The translations under genes and the position numbers were made by a program. A stretch of 64,000 bases of DNA from contig LNAC01001208.1 of NCBI GenBank assembly GCA_002007465.1, positions 169,111 through 233,110 on the forward strand. Direction: 5' to 3'. The DNA is from Ailurus styani. Lineage: Eukaryota > Chordata > Mammalia > Carnivora > Ailuridae. The notes under the pieces were generated by a model that was given only the letters and a program-made list of their open reading frames with translations, ran no database searches and had not been told where the DNA came from. The stretch's first letter is position 1; every line of letters starts with the position of its first letter. Of this stretch, positions 9,536-20,859 are shown one piece after another.

Positions 9536-10935
9536 GAATTTAAAATCTCCAAGCTGTCCTAATGACTGTTTCCTTGGGAATCCCTTCATGAGTCTCTGAG
9601 TGGCCCTGAATTCAGTGCTTTGAAGAAAATGTTTTGCACTTAAAAGGAAGAGGGCTGTCTTTCCCCCTTTGATGGATTGGTGGCTGGGCTAGGGTGAAGA
9701 GAGGTGACTCACCACAGAGATTAGGGTGGACGGGGAGAGGAGGAACTCTTGGCCGGTCATGCTGCTTGGAAAACCGCTCCAAGGTTGGGCTTGTCATGCT
9801 CCTTGTCTGCTTTCAGTCATTGGGGTTATTAGGTTTTGTTGCACATGGCCCTGACTCTCAACTCTTAGAAGTTTGGAAAGATAGGTTGAGAATAATCCAG
9901 GTCCAAAATCTCCCATAAATTTGTCATGATTCAATTTCCCTTTTCAGGCACTACACTGAGAATTTATGTTTATGTGTATCTGATGGAGGCCTGAGAATTA
10001 GATAACTTTAGGATAGTTGGCTGTTCAAGTACATGCCCTTGGCCCCTCTGGGTGCAAATGTCAGTGGCAAAAATGGAAAAGCAATAACTGGTCCCTGTAA
10101 AGGCAGCACTCACTCTGCTACTTCCCTCTCCCTCAAATTAGTGTTGGTTCATCTCTTAAGAATGGCAAGGTTGAAAGGCTCTTCCTGGTGTGTATGGCTA
10201 TTTCCTGGTGGGAACTTGGGGTAACAGGAGTGAATCTTTCTGGACAGATGAAGCCAGACAATATGAAGGTCTTGAGCCTTCAGTAATGGCATCTGTCTTG
10301 GTTTGAGTTTCCTCCCAAGAGTAAAGTCTGAGACTGGGGCTTGGGTGCAGGTATTTTTCTGGGAGATGATCTTAGGAGGCAGAAAGGTGGAACCAAGGAG
10401 GATGAGACAGGGGAAAAGAAAGAATCAAAATGAGGATGTGTTACTGTGAGCATCAAACAAATACTCAGTTTTGCAAAGATCTCTAAGAAGCATAGAGAGT
10501 GTCCCCTTGAATGACAAGAGGCTGGGGCACTTGTCCACTGGTGCCTTCTTCCCAGATTGGCTGTGGGTAGCCCTTAGAATGTTGAGAATGTGTTTGTCAG
10601 TGAGAGGTGAGTCTGCACTCACAAGGAACTGTCCACCAAGCAGGCTAGAATCAGAGGTGAGCTGACATCTGATGATGTCTTAAACCATAAGAAGTAATGG
10701 GCCCTTAGGACTTACTCATTGAGAAGGAACAGGAGAAATGGGTTAGGTGGTAGGCTTGACTAATTCAGGAATGTTTAAAATAGAATTTTTGCTAGTTAGA
10801 AGACCCACCACTATTGTCTACTCCTAGTTTTACTTTTACTAACTTGGGGTATTTTCTCATCTGAGACCAAAGATATTCTATTTAAAATATATGCTTCATA
10901 TTTACCTTCAGTTTTACCATTTTCCACTTCATTTT
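9536..10935. other. Unassigned unique-looking DNA, 1.4 kb
   Basis: No repeat or coding domain recognised. Short frames on both strands have no family resemblance. Confidence 0.45.
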
Positions 10936-10939
10936 TAAA

Positions 10940-11150
10940 GGAAATCCAAATATTTGAATATTTGAAGAGATAATGGCCAAAAATTGTCTAAAATTAATGA
11001 GATACCATAGCAAGAGGCTCTGTGTACCAAATCAAGAGGAATATAAAGCATACACACACACATGCACACCACAGTCAAACTGCTGAAACCCAAAGATAAA
11101 AACTTGAAGGTATCCAGAGAGAAAATAAATATCATATAAAAGAAAAATAA
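10940..11150 (+). mobile_element. Old L1 (L1M) ORF1 fragment, plus sense
   Basis: 'tatttgaagagataatggcc' and 'cagtcaaactgctgaaaccc' are the ORF1 RNA-binding region of old L1 elements. It meets an opposite-strand L1M piece at about 11155. Confidence 0.6.
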
Positions 11151-11154
11151 AAGA

Positions 11155-12424
11155 GCATTTCTTCTATTCCATTCTCTTTCTCTTTTTCTCCTCTTGGGAC
11201 TTCAGTTAGATGTATGTTAGACTGCTTAATGTTGTCCCACAGCTTTTGAAAGTTTGTTATATTTTTCACTCTTTTTTTTCTTTTGGGCTTGAGTATGTAT
11301 AATTTTTATTGACCTATCTTTAAGTTCATTGATTTCTTGCTCAGCTGTGTGTAGCCTGCTGATAAGGCTAGAGGAAGAATTAATCTCTGAAATTGCATTT
11401 TATATTTCCAGCATTTCCATTTGACTCTGACTCACTGCTGAAATTACCTATTAGTTTATGTTCCTATTAAATTAATCAGATTCATGTTCAATGTTTCCAT
11501 AGATTTCTTAACATAGTAATCAGTTATTTTAAAGTCTGTGTCTGACAGTTCTAACATCTGAGTCATGTGGGTCTGATTCTGTTGGTTGTTTTATCTTTCT
11601 ACATTTGTTTGTTTATTCTTGCCTTATTTGGTGTATCCCAAAATTTTTTACTGCATGCCAGACATTGATAGTAGAAAAACAGAGACTGGAGTAGGGATAG
11701 TGATTTATCAGCATACCCCCCACTCCCATGGAAATGAAACTCTGTAGGGTTTATCTGTGTTGGATCTTGGTTGGGAGAGAGTTTTCTGCCCCCTTTCAGT
11801 AGTAGCAAACCTCTGCCTTGTATTGGTGTAGTATTCTGGGCTCAAGAGCATTTCTTTCCTATACTCCAGCAGCTTAAGGCTGTTGCTGCTTCTGAAGGAG
11901 GGTCTGGGAAGTGTGTAGGGTGTTGTGTCTACACTGCAGTGGCAGCAGATTACCACCTGCATACCTGCAACACCTTGGGGCACTCATTCCAGTACCCTCT
12001 CTTGCATCAGTCTTTCCATGTGCTTCTGGTGAAGGACTATAACAAAGAATTTGTGAGCAACTTGGGAACCCTCTTTGTGCCTGGGACTCCAGTAATTCTA
12101 AACTGATATTCTGGCCCATACTTGGCTTTTTAGAATTCACTAAAATTTTAGCTGATTTCTTCTTACCTACTTTTGTGGTGACCTCTTTGCCAGGCCTTGG
12201 TGAGCTGACAAATGCGAAACAGTTTGTGTGATCCCTCTCTCCTTGGAGGTGTTTTCATCCTTTGGAATTTAGTTCATTTGCTTGCGTTGTGACCTAACCT
12301 CTCTGATGGACTCAAAAGAATTATGTTTTTGTAGATTTTATGACTTTTTCTCATTGTTAGAGTACGAAGATGTGTTCTCTTATGACTTTCTACATCCTTT
12401 GTGGAAGTGGGGCAGCTATTATTT
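11155..12424 (-). mobile_element. Old L1 (L1M) ORF1 to 5'UTR region
   Basis: Minus-strand ORF1 N-terminal half: 'ctcctcttgggacttcag', 'tttaagttcattgatttctt', 'tctgacagttctaacatctg', then 5'UTR-like sequence. A parallel piece of the same region lies at 62150-62630. The right boundary is soft. Confidence 0.6.
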
Positions 12425-13104
12425 GAATGTCTATTATATGCAGGAAACTGGGCCAGGCTCTGTTTGTTGACTTTGCACCATGACTTGTCTTTTTTTGACA
12501 TATTTCTCTTGATGGACAACCTACTATTTGTGGAAAAGCCAGTTCCTGGGCTTCTCCCTCAACTTTAAACATCACAGTTTTTGGGATAGCAAGGCCCCAC
12601 TGTGGTTCTGTACCCAACATTCTGGGATACCATCCTGGCCCTGGCCCAGCATCATTTCCTTGGGAGGGGATGGTGGTCATGTCTATTTTTCTATCTAAGG
12701 GTAGTGTGGCAAAGTAGGAGGAGATCAGGTATGTTGTCAGAACTGCTAACTCCATGAGAATGTTGACTAGATGTCCCTTCACCCAGAGCTGAGTTCAAGC
12801 AAATCTCAAGTTCTCTTGTCCTTAACATTAGAGGTTGGACCAAGTTTCCTTAGAATGGATCCTGTAGACCATGGTGGATCAGTGATTTGTGAAGTTTTGG
12901 GATTATGCACATACATATTTTCTCATTTAAGAGGTAATAAAAAGGCAACTGCTATCATGTGGGGTTATAATAAATGCTCTGTGTTAAAAGTAGTGCTTAG
13001 ATTTGGGAAGGAGGAAACCACTGCTGAGCTTCTATGGATTTCAAGCAGTGTTAGCACCCCTGTCCTCCACCATTCCATTCAGGCCATCTCAGACTTCACA
13101 CAGC
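12425..13104. other. Unassigned DNA
   Basis: No repeat called. A 179-codon plus frame (12771-13310) runs on into L1 and SINE sequence, so it is not a gene. Confidence 0.4.
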
Positions 13105-13275
13105 TTATTTCTTGGGCAGATCAGTGGTTGCCTGGAGGTCAGGGTTCAGGGGAAGGAGATGAGAACTTTTTGGGAGATGGAGGTGTTCTGCATATTGATG
13201 GTACTGGTTGTTATATGGGCCTGTTGTATTTAGCAAGACTCGTTGGACTGTTTTTATTAAAATGGGTTAAATGTG
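13105..13275 (+). mobile_element. Older L1 3'UTR (L1MA-like), host of later insertions
   Basis: 'agatcagtggttgcctgg', 'gatggaggtgttctgcata' and 'gtactggttgttatatggg' match the L1M 3'UTR. Its last bases reappear at 13373-13393 and after 14009, because a SINE and then a younger L1 split it. Confidence 0.75.
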
Positions 13276-13372
13276 TGGAGTGCCTGGCTGGTTCAGTTGG
13301 TAAAGTATGATCTCAGGGTCATGAGTTTGCGCTCCACTTTGGGTGTAGAGCTTCCTTTTTTAAAAAAAACAA
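13276..13372 (+). mobile_element. Old short CAN SINE
   Basis: 'gagtgcctggctggttcagt', 'ggtcatgagtttgcgctcc' and 'ttgggtgtagagcttcctt' with an A-rich end. This is the older, shorter tRNA-Lys SINE type that lacks the CT-rich middle. Confidence 0.8.
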
Positions 13373-13393
13373 AGTGTTGTATGTAAATTATAC

Positions 13394-14008
13394 CTAATTT
13401 TTTTGTAATTTTTTATGTTGTTATTCACCAAACAGTACATCATTAGTTTTTGATGTAGTGTTCCATGATTCATTGTTTGTGTATAACACCCAGTGCTCCA
13501 CGCAATCTGTGCCCTCCTTAATACCCATTATCAGGCTAATGCATCCCCTCACCCCCCCTCCCTTCTAAAACCTTCAGTTTATTTCTCAGAGTCCATAGTC
13601 TCTCATGGTTTTTCTCCCACTCCGATATCCGCCCCCCATTCATTTTCCCTTCCTTCTCCTAATGTCCTCTATGCTATTCCTTATGTTCCATATATAAGTG
13701 AAACCATATGATAATTTACTTTCTCTGGTTGATTTATTTCACTTAGCATAATCTCTTCCAGTCCCATCCATGTTGATGCAAAAGTTGGGTATTCATCCTT
13801 TCTGATGGCTGAGTAATATTCCATTGTGTATATGGACCACATCTTCTTTATCCGTTTGTCAGTTGAAGGGCATCTTGGCTCTTTCCACAGTTTGGCTATT
13901 GTGGACATTGCTGCTCAAACACTGGAGTGCATATGGCCCTTCTTTTAACTATGGCCCTATGACCCAGCAATTGCACTACTGGGTATTTACCCCAAAGGTG
14001 AAGATGTA
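13394..14008 (-). mobile_element. Carnivore L1 3' end with inverted 5' segment (twin priming), TSD defined
   Basis: 13394 to about 13943 is the L1 3' end on the minus strand. From about 13950 to 14008 the adjacent upstream L1 sequence ('cctatgacccagcaattgc') continues in plus orientation. This is the 5' inversion produced by twin priming. The TSD gtaaattatac flanks it exactly at 13383-13393 and 14009-14019. The flanks rejoin as the tail of an older L1 3'UTR. Confidence 0.9.
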
Positions 14009-14030
14009 GTAAATTATACTTCAATACAGT

Positions 14031-14290
14031 TGATTTAATGATTGAAAACTGCTGCTTCAGATAAGTGTTTCTCAAATTTTAAAATGTCCATGCTCCTTTT
14101 GAGTAGAGTAACACCCTCACATTGCTCTCTAGTTACTTAAAATTTCAAAATTAATTGTAGTAGGAAAGAGCAAATAAAAGCAATAGTACTTTTAGAATAT
14201 GCTCTGTTAACTTGGAGGTAAGACTAATAAGATAGTACCTGGCTTTCAACTACTCAGAATTTGTATTTGCTTTTTATTGTTTTTATTTTA
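14031..14290. other. Unassigned AT-rich DNA
   Basis: Nothing recognised. Confidence 0.35.
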
Positions 14291-14306
14291 TTTTGTGTGT
14301 GCAACT

Positions 14307-14330
14307 TGTGTGTGTGTGTGTGTGTGTGTA
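14307..14330. repeat. (GT)n microsatellite
   Basis: About 12 GT units following shorter GT runs from 14294. Confidence 0.93.
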
Positions 14331-14464
14331 TATAAGAAATACATACTATTGATATCTTTGAAGTTCCCTTGGCTACAATCATTTCATCCCAATCTCACTT
14401 CTGACTTCTGTTCTTACGTTTGCTCCCTTTCTTCCTGGAGGCAATAGTACATTCTTCCATTCTG

Positions 14465-14666
14465 TCTTTTTAAAAAAAGATTTTATTTATTTATTAGAGA
14501 CAGAGTGAACAAGAGAGTGAGAGCACATGAGCAGGGGAAGAGGAAGAGGGAGAAGAGTCTCCCCTGCTGAGTAGTGAGCCTGATGCATGGCTCCATCCCA
14601 GGACCTTGAAGGCATGACCTGAGCTGAAGGCAGATGCTTCATTGACTGAACCATCCAGGCGCCCCT
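14465..14666 (-). mobile_element. CAN SINE
   Basis: Minus-strand SINE with T-rich tail, purine middle and head ending 'ccatccaggcgcccc'. Imperfect TSD: ttccattctgtctttt on the left, ttccagtctatttttt on the right. Confidence 0.92.
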
Positions 14667-14669
14667 TTT

Positions 14670-15070
14670 CCAGTCTATTTTTTTGACATCTTTTCATATA
14701 CATATATATACCTAGCAACAACCCATAGTATTGTTTTGAATTTTTGTCAATTTATGCATTCAGTTTCAGAATATACAGATCATTCTGCAATTTGATTTTT
14801 GCAATCAACATTATTTTTTGAAACTTACTCATAATGATATGTATCTAGGTCTAGGTAATTTCTCTTACTGTTGTGCAGATTTCCATTATACTAACATACC
14901 ATAACTTAGTTTCTAATTTTCCTTTTTTTGTTGTTATTTTTAGGAACATGTAGCATGGTATTCCTTTTTCTAACTACACAGTGCATCCCAAATCCCACCC
15001 AAAGATCCTGATGTTCACATTTTCCCCTTCCATTACTCTGACTCTATTGTGAGTCACTGTTCTAGAATAG
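14670..15070. other. Unassigned DNA
   Basis: AT-rich; possibly eroded L1M, not called. Confidence 0.35.
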
Positions 15071-15071
15071 G

Positions 15072-15290
15072 TGTTGGCAAATATTTTCTTAATGGGCCAG
15101 AGAGTAAATATTTCAGGTTTTGCCAGCCAATGGGTAAAACTGAAAATATTATGTAGGTATTTATTTAGCCATTTAAAATGTAGCCAGTAGAAAAAGTAAA
15201 AACCATTGTTATCTCATAAGCTGTGAAAAAGTGATGACTTGGTAGGATTTGGTTCATGCACTGTGGTTTGTTGATCCCAATAGACTCTTA
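15072..15290. mobile_element. hAT-Charlie-type MITE fragment, subfamily not assigned
   Basis: 'tgttggcaaatattttctt', then 'gggccagagagtaaatattt' and 'ggttttgccagccaatggg' are typical of a common placental MITE whose consensus reads 'gggccagatagtaaatattt'. Confidence 0.6.
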
Positions 15291-15829
15291 CACTTCTGGG
15301 CAATTTTCTGGTTTTAGTATGAATTTAGTAATTAATAGATAAATTAATCCATGTGTTAATCACACACACACACACAGTAAGAAGTTAGGTTGTTAACACA
15401 TCCATACGTCTGATTGAGGAAAGCCCTAGGGGAAGTGGTGCCCCTTTTCCTGCAAAGGTGTGTTGCCCTTGGTTTTTAGAAGCAACAGTCCTGAAAGTGG
15501 CTCCATTTTCTACCTGCAAGGTGCCTCATGTTTCTGTGTCCTCTTAGCTGGTGGTGTACCCTTTTCTCTAGTGACTGGACACATAACAATGACACTTCTG
15601 TTTTCATGGCTGTTTGTAGTTGTAGGAACACAAATGTACAATCTTTCACACACCCTATGACACTCTTACAAGGAATGCATTGTATGTTTTGGGTAGGGTC
15701 CCCATGATCTCAAGGACAAAATTCTGTGAGGTTTTTAGAGGAGCAGTAGAAGGCAGAACCACACAAATGGGCAGAACTCTGGAAAACACAGACGTTAGGG
15801 AGCATCAAGGGGTTTGACTGCATCTTCCT
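15291..15829. other. Unassigned DNA with a short (CA)8 run
   Basis: The CA run is at 15360-15376. Nothing else recognised. Confidence 0.4.
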
Positions 15830-15863
15830 TCCTTCCCTTTTTTCCTCAAGATTTTATTTATTT

Positions 15864-15894
<31 letters not shown>

Positions 15895-16032
15895 CAAGCC
15901 AAGGGGAGAGGCTGAGGGAGAAATAGGCTCCCGCTGAGCAGGGAGTCCAATGTGGGGCTTGATCCCAGGACCCTGGGATCATGACCTGAGCCGAAGGCAG
16001 ACACTTAATCACTGAGCCAGCCAGGCACTCCA
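15830..16032 (-). mobile_element. CAN SINE
   Basis: Minus strand, with a long GA run (15870-15894). Imperfect TSD: gactgcatcttcct near 15815 and gacttcatctttct near 16034. Confidence 0.93.
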
Positions 16033-17384
16033 GTGACTTCATCTTTCTAAAGATAGGGTAGGGAATGGGATATAGGCAAGACTGATATAGGGGAAATACC
16101 TACCCCATGTTGTTCTCTGAGATGACTAGGACAGAAAGATTAATGGAATAGATAATGATAAAAAAGACTCAGATTAAATCAGTTTTTCATAAAACCCAAA
16201 TCCTAACTAGAATTTGGCATGGCTATTTTCTGTCCTCCCAGTAGGACTACATTCAGATTCACTGTGGCAATTGACATCCACGCTATTCTTTACCATTTTT
16301 GGGCAAAGCATCCTTAGAGTCTCTTTCTCCAGTGAACTTCAAGGCACTCTCTGGGAGGTGGCTGCCTTAGGGGACTATGTAATGTTCCTTACTGGTACAT
16401 TCCTTACTGGTATTCTGGTTCCTTACTGGTATTTTGTGTGTTGGGAGAAGAGATAACAGGGAGGGGCAAGGAGAGAATGCATCTGTGTATGTGTATTGGG
16501 GGGGCAGATAGAGAAACTGTCCCTTTTAAAAATGCCAAACACAAATGGAAAGCACTCTTCCAGATCCCAGTGCCCTCTCCAATTCTGTCAGTCTACCAAA
16601 TGTGGACTGGCCTAGTGCTGCAGTCTTTAACTCCCATCAACCCCTGCCTCTTATTGTCTACCTCTCCACCTTCCATTTCCCTCTAGCAAATGCACTTCCC
16701 ACTTCTGTCTCAGTCACACTGGTATGACAGATACTTCTTCCACAGAAGATAGGACAATAAAGAGGAAAAATTCACTGAAGTTTAAGACCAGATTTCCCAA
16801 AGATGTGCTCCCTCCCACCGGGTGTCTTCCAGGCCCTAAACCTGAGTGATGGAGCTTATGCTGTGGCTTGGGCAGGCAACCCCATGAAGAGAAGAGTGGA
16901 ATTAGTAGATAGAGTTGGTAGAGGAGGTAAGGGTCCTTGCCTTCTTTTCCAGAATTCTCTACCTGTGCCTGGGGCAGGTAGCTGTCAGAACTGGTAATCA
17001 GTGCAGGTTTTTGACCACTAGTTTTATGATCTATTGACTCAAACATGCAGCCTTTTATCTGGATCAAACAGCTCAGCAGTGAAGCCCCATAACTCCCAGA
17101 GCTCAGTTTTGCTGCAGCCCACACAGAGGGCTGCATCAGACTGTTTGTATGTTAGGGATGTCTTCTAAGTGATTCTGTGAATAAAGATGTCTATTCCCTG
17201 AAGAGATGGAATGATGCAAAGAGAGGAACTCAGAAGTAGGATTCCATAAGAAAACAAACCATCCACAAGTTTAATATCCACAAGTTTAAATATTTAAATC
17301 CAAGTTTCAGTTGAGAGGAGAATGTGCCATGACATACCACTGGGCTCTGGTGTTAATTCCCTGTTGTATAATATGGAGTGCATT
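16033..17384. other. Unassigned DNA, 1.35 kb
   Basis: No repeat family recognised apart from the small tandem repeat at 16383. The 140-codon minus frame at 16714-17136 has no known domain. Confidence 0.4.
16383..16434. repeat. Three-copy 'ttccttactggta' minisatellite
   Basis: The 13-base core appears three times with spacers of 3 and 8 bases. Confidence 0.9.
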
Positions 17385-17640
17385 TTGTCCCCTCTGGCCT
17401 CTGCACATGCTGCTCCCTGAGCCAGCTACATGCATCTCCCTCCTACTGTTCCCCCAATGAATTCACACTCATGGCTTGGACACCACTCTTTGTGCCTTCC
17501 TGTGCTGTCCTGGCACTGGATTCTCCTGTATAGAACTTGTGACATGGGTGGCAATTGCTCATGCATTCACCCGAGTCCTCCACTAGATCAAGAATAGTGT
17601 CATCGCAGCCCAGCACTGTGCTTGGAACAAGGCTGAATGG
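17385..17640 (+). mobile_element. L2 LINE 3' fragment
   Basis: 'ctctgcacatgctgctccct' is the L2 'tttgcacatgctgttccct' block; a later decayed 'cactgtgcttggaacaag' matches the L2 tail. Confidence 0.5.
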
Positions 17641-18270
17641 AGCTGAAATGACCCCTGGAATAGCCGAAGGCACACAGATGCAAAGAGAAGACCCTCAGAG
17701 CATCATGGTCAGAAAAGCAAGAGTAATCATCAAACCAGGTGGCACAAGGTGCCATAGCGAGGAGATGCAGGAAGTCAGGAGCTGAAGACATGAGGACTGG
17801 CCTTGGGATGAGTTCCTGGGGGCTTCAGTTCCAGATGCTGACTGTCCACCATGCCAGGTGTCTTCACTCATTCCATGCTTGCTGGATGAGTTTGAGGAGG
17901 TCAGGCAGGGGGTTCAAGGTGCTGTGATGGGCCAAAGGCTCAGTACTGGGCATGTAGGGTCCTAAGCTTATAACAGAGGCTCATGCTATGGGGTGCTGGG
18001 ACTCTAGGACCAGTCCAGAGGGTGTGCAAACTCAAGAGTGGCTCCAACATGAAAGCTCCAACAATTCAGTCATGTGAGGCAGAGTAGGAGATGCTGGATA
18101 TTAAGCATGTTCTACATCTGGTAGGGTTTATCCAGGGCTGGTAATGTGCTGTGCAGGAGCCAGGATCCCTACAGTGGGAGAAGATACAGATCAGCAGACT
18201 TCAGGGTCCAGGTGAAGCTGGAGAGAAAAAATAGCATGGTTTTTATTAGCTGGGTTCCCCTTGAAGTGGA
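17641..18270. other. Unassigned DNA
   Basis: Nothing recognised. It contains a CTCF-like match at 17732-17745 (12 of 14). Confidence 0.4.
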
Positions 18271-18274
18271 CTCA

Positions 18275-18503
18275 GAGTCTCTGGAGCAGAGACACCCTAC
18301 CTTGATTCTTCGGCATTCCCTTGTCTCCCAGGCCTGCTTGGGTAGAAGACCCTGAAGAACATTTGGTTGAACAGAACTAAAATCCAGCTTGGGAGGGTTG
18401 GAAAGGAGAGGAGAAGAGAGGAGAAGAGAGGAGAAGGGAGGAGAGGAGAGGAAAGGAGAGGAGAGGAGAGGAGAGGAGAGGAGAGGAGACTGACTGCTCA
18501 ATC
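18275..18503 (+). repeat. Copy A of a local duplication, with expanded purine tract
   Basis: About 125 bases (18275-18400) match 19098-19223 in the same orientation at roughly 85-90% by eye. In both copies a GGAGA-type tract and then 'gagactga' follow. Here the tract spans about 18397-18490; in copy B it is about 20 bases. The family is unknown. Confidence 0.8.
18397..18490. repeat. (GGAGA)n purine minisatellite
   Basis: Nearly pure AG run of about 94 bases on the plus strand, with mirror symmetry of the kind that can form triplex DNA. Confidence 0.9.
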
Positions 18504-19097
18504 CAGAGACAAGGATTCCAGGGCAAGTCATTTATTTGGGAGGTAGAGGGAAACAGTGATGGGAAGGGTAGGAAGTGAGGCTGGGAAGGGAAAGCAATGC
18601 ATCAGGTGTGTTATGAAATAAGTAGGCACCTGGAGCTCTACCTTGCTGGGAGCTCTGGGAGCCAGTATAGACCATGCTCTAGAATCATCCTGCTTCTGGA
18701 GTAGGGGACCTTGGGCAATTACCCAACAATTCTCATCTGTCATTGGCTGACAGTTGCTTTTCCAGGTCCTTGATTTCTTCTCCCTCATGGGTGTGGTGAA
18801 GGGACATTAGCACCAGAAAAGAAAAAAAAAACCCAGACAAGGAAGTACGGTGCTGACAGTGAGATTATGGGCCCATGTGCCCTGAATTGATAAGGCCTGA
18901 GAGCTAGGACATGCTGGTACACCTGCTATAAGTCTTCGTGTGAAGACTTGTTCCTGGACCACCTGAATCAGACACCAGGGCCAATTTTGAACAGCTGTGA
19001 GTAGTGTGCCTACAGGGACACTTGAGCTGGCTACTGACACTCCTCTTGGCCCTGTTGAATTGGGTGTGGTGGAATCTGTAGGCTTTCCCACTAAATT
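18504..19097. other. Unassigned DNA between the two duplicate copies
   Basis: Not repeated outside the copies. Short A-run at 18821-18832. No family recognised. Confidence 0.4.
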
Positions 19098-19248
19098 GAG
19101 TCTCTGGAGGATTGACACCCCATTTTGATTCTTCTGCATTCTCTTGTCTCCCAGGCCTGCTGTGTAGAAGACCCTGAAGAACTTTTGGTTCAACAGAACT
19201 AAAATGCAGCTTGGGAGGGTCAGAGAGGAGAGGAGACTGATTGCCCAA
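19098..19248 (+). repeat. Copy B of the local duplication
   Basis: Matches copy A from 'gagtctctgg' through 'cttgggagggt' and into 'gagactga', but keeps only a short AG tract. Confidence 0.8.
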
Positions 19249-19311
19249 GGGCCTGGAGGGCACCATCAGTGACTGGTATTCTCAGGTGGATGCCTACCTC
19301 ACCTTACCCTC

Positions 19312-19490
19312 CTATGAGCAGCAGTAGTGAACACCCACAAAGGGCTTTCTATCTGACAAGTGCTGTGCTCCAACCCTTATATACTTTCTCTCATTTAGTC
19401 ACCAGTGCCTTCGGAGGTAGGTACCAGAAGCATCCACATTGTACAGATGAGGAAAACTTGGAAGTCTGAGAATGCACATTGTCCCAAACC
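19312..19490 (-). mobile_element. MIR SINE
   Basis: Reverse MIR order: 'tctatctgacaagtgctgtg', 'tctctcatttagtcaccag', 'ggaggtaggtaccagaag', 'ttgtacagatgaggaaaact'. Confidence 0.75.
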
Positions 19491-19747
19491 TCTATTCTTT
19501 GACATGAGGTCCATATGGGACACTGACCTTCAATTTACTTCTTCCTGTGAATGGGTAGCTTGTCCTAAACCAAGGGCTGTCATGCTGGGCGAACTCATAG
19601 CAGGATCTGTGCACTTTGGAGAGCAGAAGTTCCCCAGACTCAAGGTCTCATGGAGCCCAGCCTTCACTTTACAGCGAGGACAAACGCCTGCTCCAAGATT
19701 CCCCCAGCTAAGTCTAGAGTCCCCCTAGGATTCTAAGACCAGAGCTG

Positions 19748-19794
19748 CATTCATTCATTCATTCATTCATTCATTCATTCATTCATTCATTCAT
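19748..19794. repeat. (CATT)n tetranucleotide microsatellite
   Basis: About 12 perfect units. Confidence 0.97.
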
Positions 19795-19799
19795 ACTGC

Positions 19800-20858
19800 C
19801 TCTCCTGTTGACAGAAAAGCATTTTTTCTAAAACAGTTTTGCTTATGTGACCCACTTTCTAGGCTGTATTTTCCCAGATGAATATTTTGTGTGTGTGGAT
19901 AAGTGGATGCCTTATAGAATTGTCATGCAATGTTTAGTCTCAGAGAAAAGGCTAATTTTTGGCAAGAATTCTGTGGCTGTTAGAAAGAGTTCCTTGGTAA
20001 GACCAAGGGCCGGGCTTGGGAAAGAAGGCTGAGGGAGACTGAGGCAGCCCTGCCCTCCAACACCTGTAGCTGTCCAATACCCTGAGGTGGGTTCACCCTG
20101 ACACTGTTATCAGGGTTCACAAGTCCTACATACTTATTCCAATATTTAGGATATTGTTCAGGAAAATTATTTTGACTGCTACTAGAAAGACATCTGTCTT
20201 CCCCAGAGTTTTGGATGCATGTAATTTTCCAATTAAAAAAAACGAGAGCGATATTTTGCTGGCTGGGTCTGTGGAAGGGAGGAACAGGGTCACAGTCACT
20301 CTCTGGATGCCTGTCCTTTCCTCTCCTTCCCATATACTCATCTCTGCTGTTGGCCAGGGAGAGCCCAGGTCCTCATTTGGCTCCCAACCCTCACCTTCAA
20401 GGACCCAGGATGTTGTATCTCTGTCCTGTCAGATTCATCCTCCCGCAGCCTCCGGTTTCCAAGAAACAGAAAATCTGAGTGGCCCATTTCTATACCTTCT
20501 GGCTGTCCACACGTGACACGGAACTATCCTGAGGATATTTATCCTGACTGTTCCCCAGTGTCACCTGTCTCTGGCATTAACCTGAAAAATTCCAAACCAA
20601 AAATGTCATTCCCTGGACCAGACCAACATTTCCAGGCCAGGCCTCATTCTCTCTGGGAACTAAGAGCAAGTGGATATCAGTGTGGAGTCCCCACAGGGGA
20701 CCTCCATCATGAAGGCTATGGCGGTGCCCAAACAATGACATCTTCAGGAAAAGGCAGCAGGAGGCAGTGGTGATGAAGGTAAACATGTCATGGGTTTCCA
20801 GACCAGACTGCACCACCGGATACACCTGCAGGGCTTACAAAAATATAGTATCTTGGGT
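19800..20858. other. Unassigned DNA, about 1.06 kb
   Basis: Overlapping frames of 60-120 codons on both strands (for example 20154-20516) have no domain, and they shadow each other. Confidence 0.45.
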
Positions 20859-20859
20859 C

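Noticed and set aside
12771..13310. 179-codon plus-strand open frame
   Set aside because: It ends inside an L1 3'UTR and a SINE; no domain, no splice context.
18169..18531. Serine/leucine/proline-rich minus-strand frame
   Set aside because: Translation of the GGAGA purine tract.
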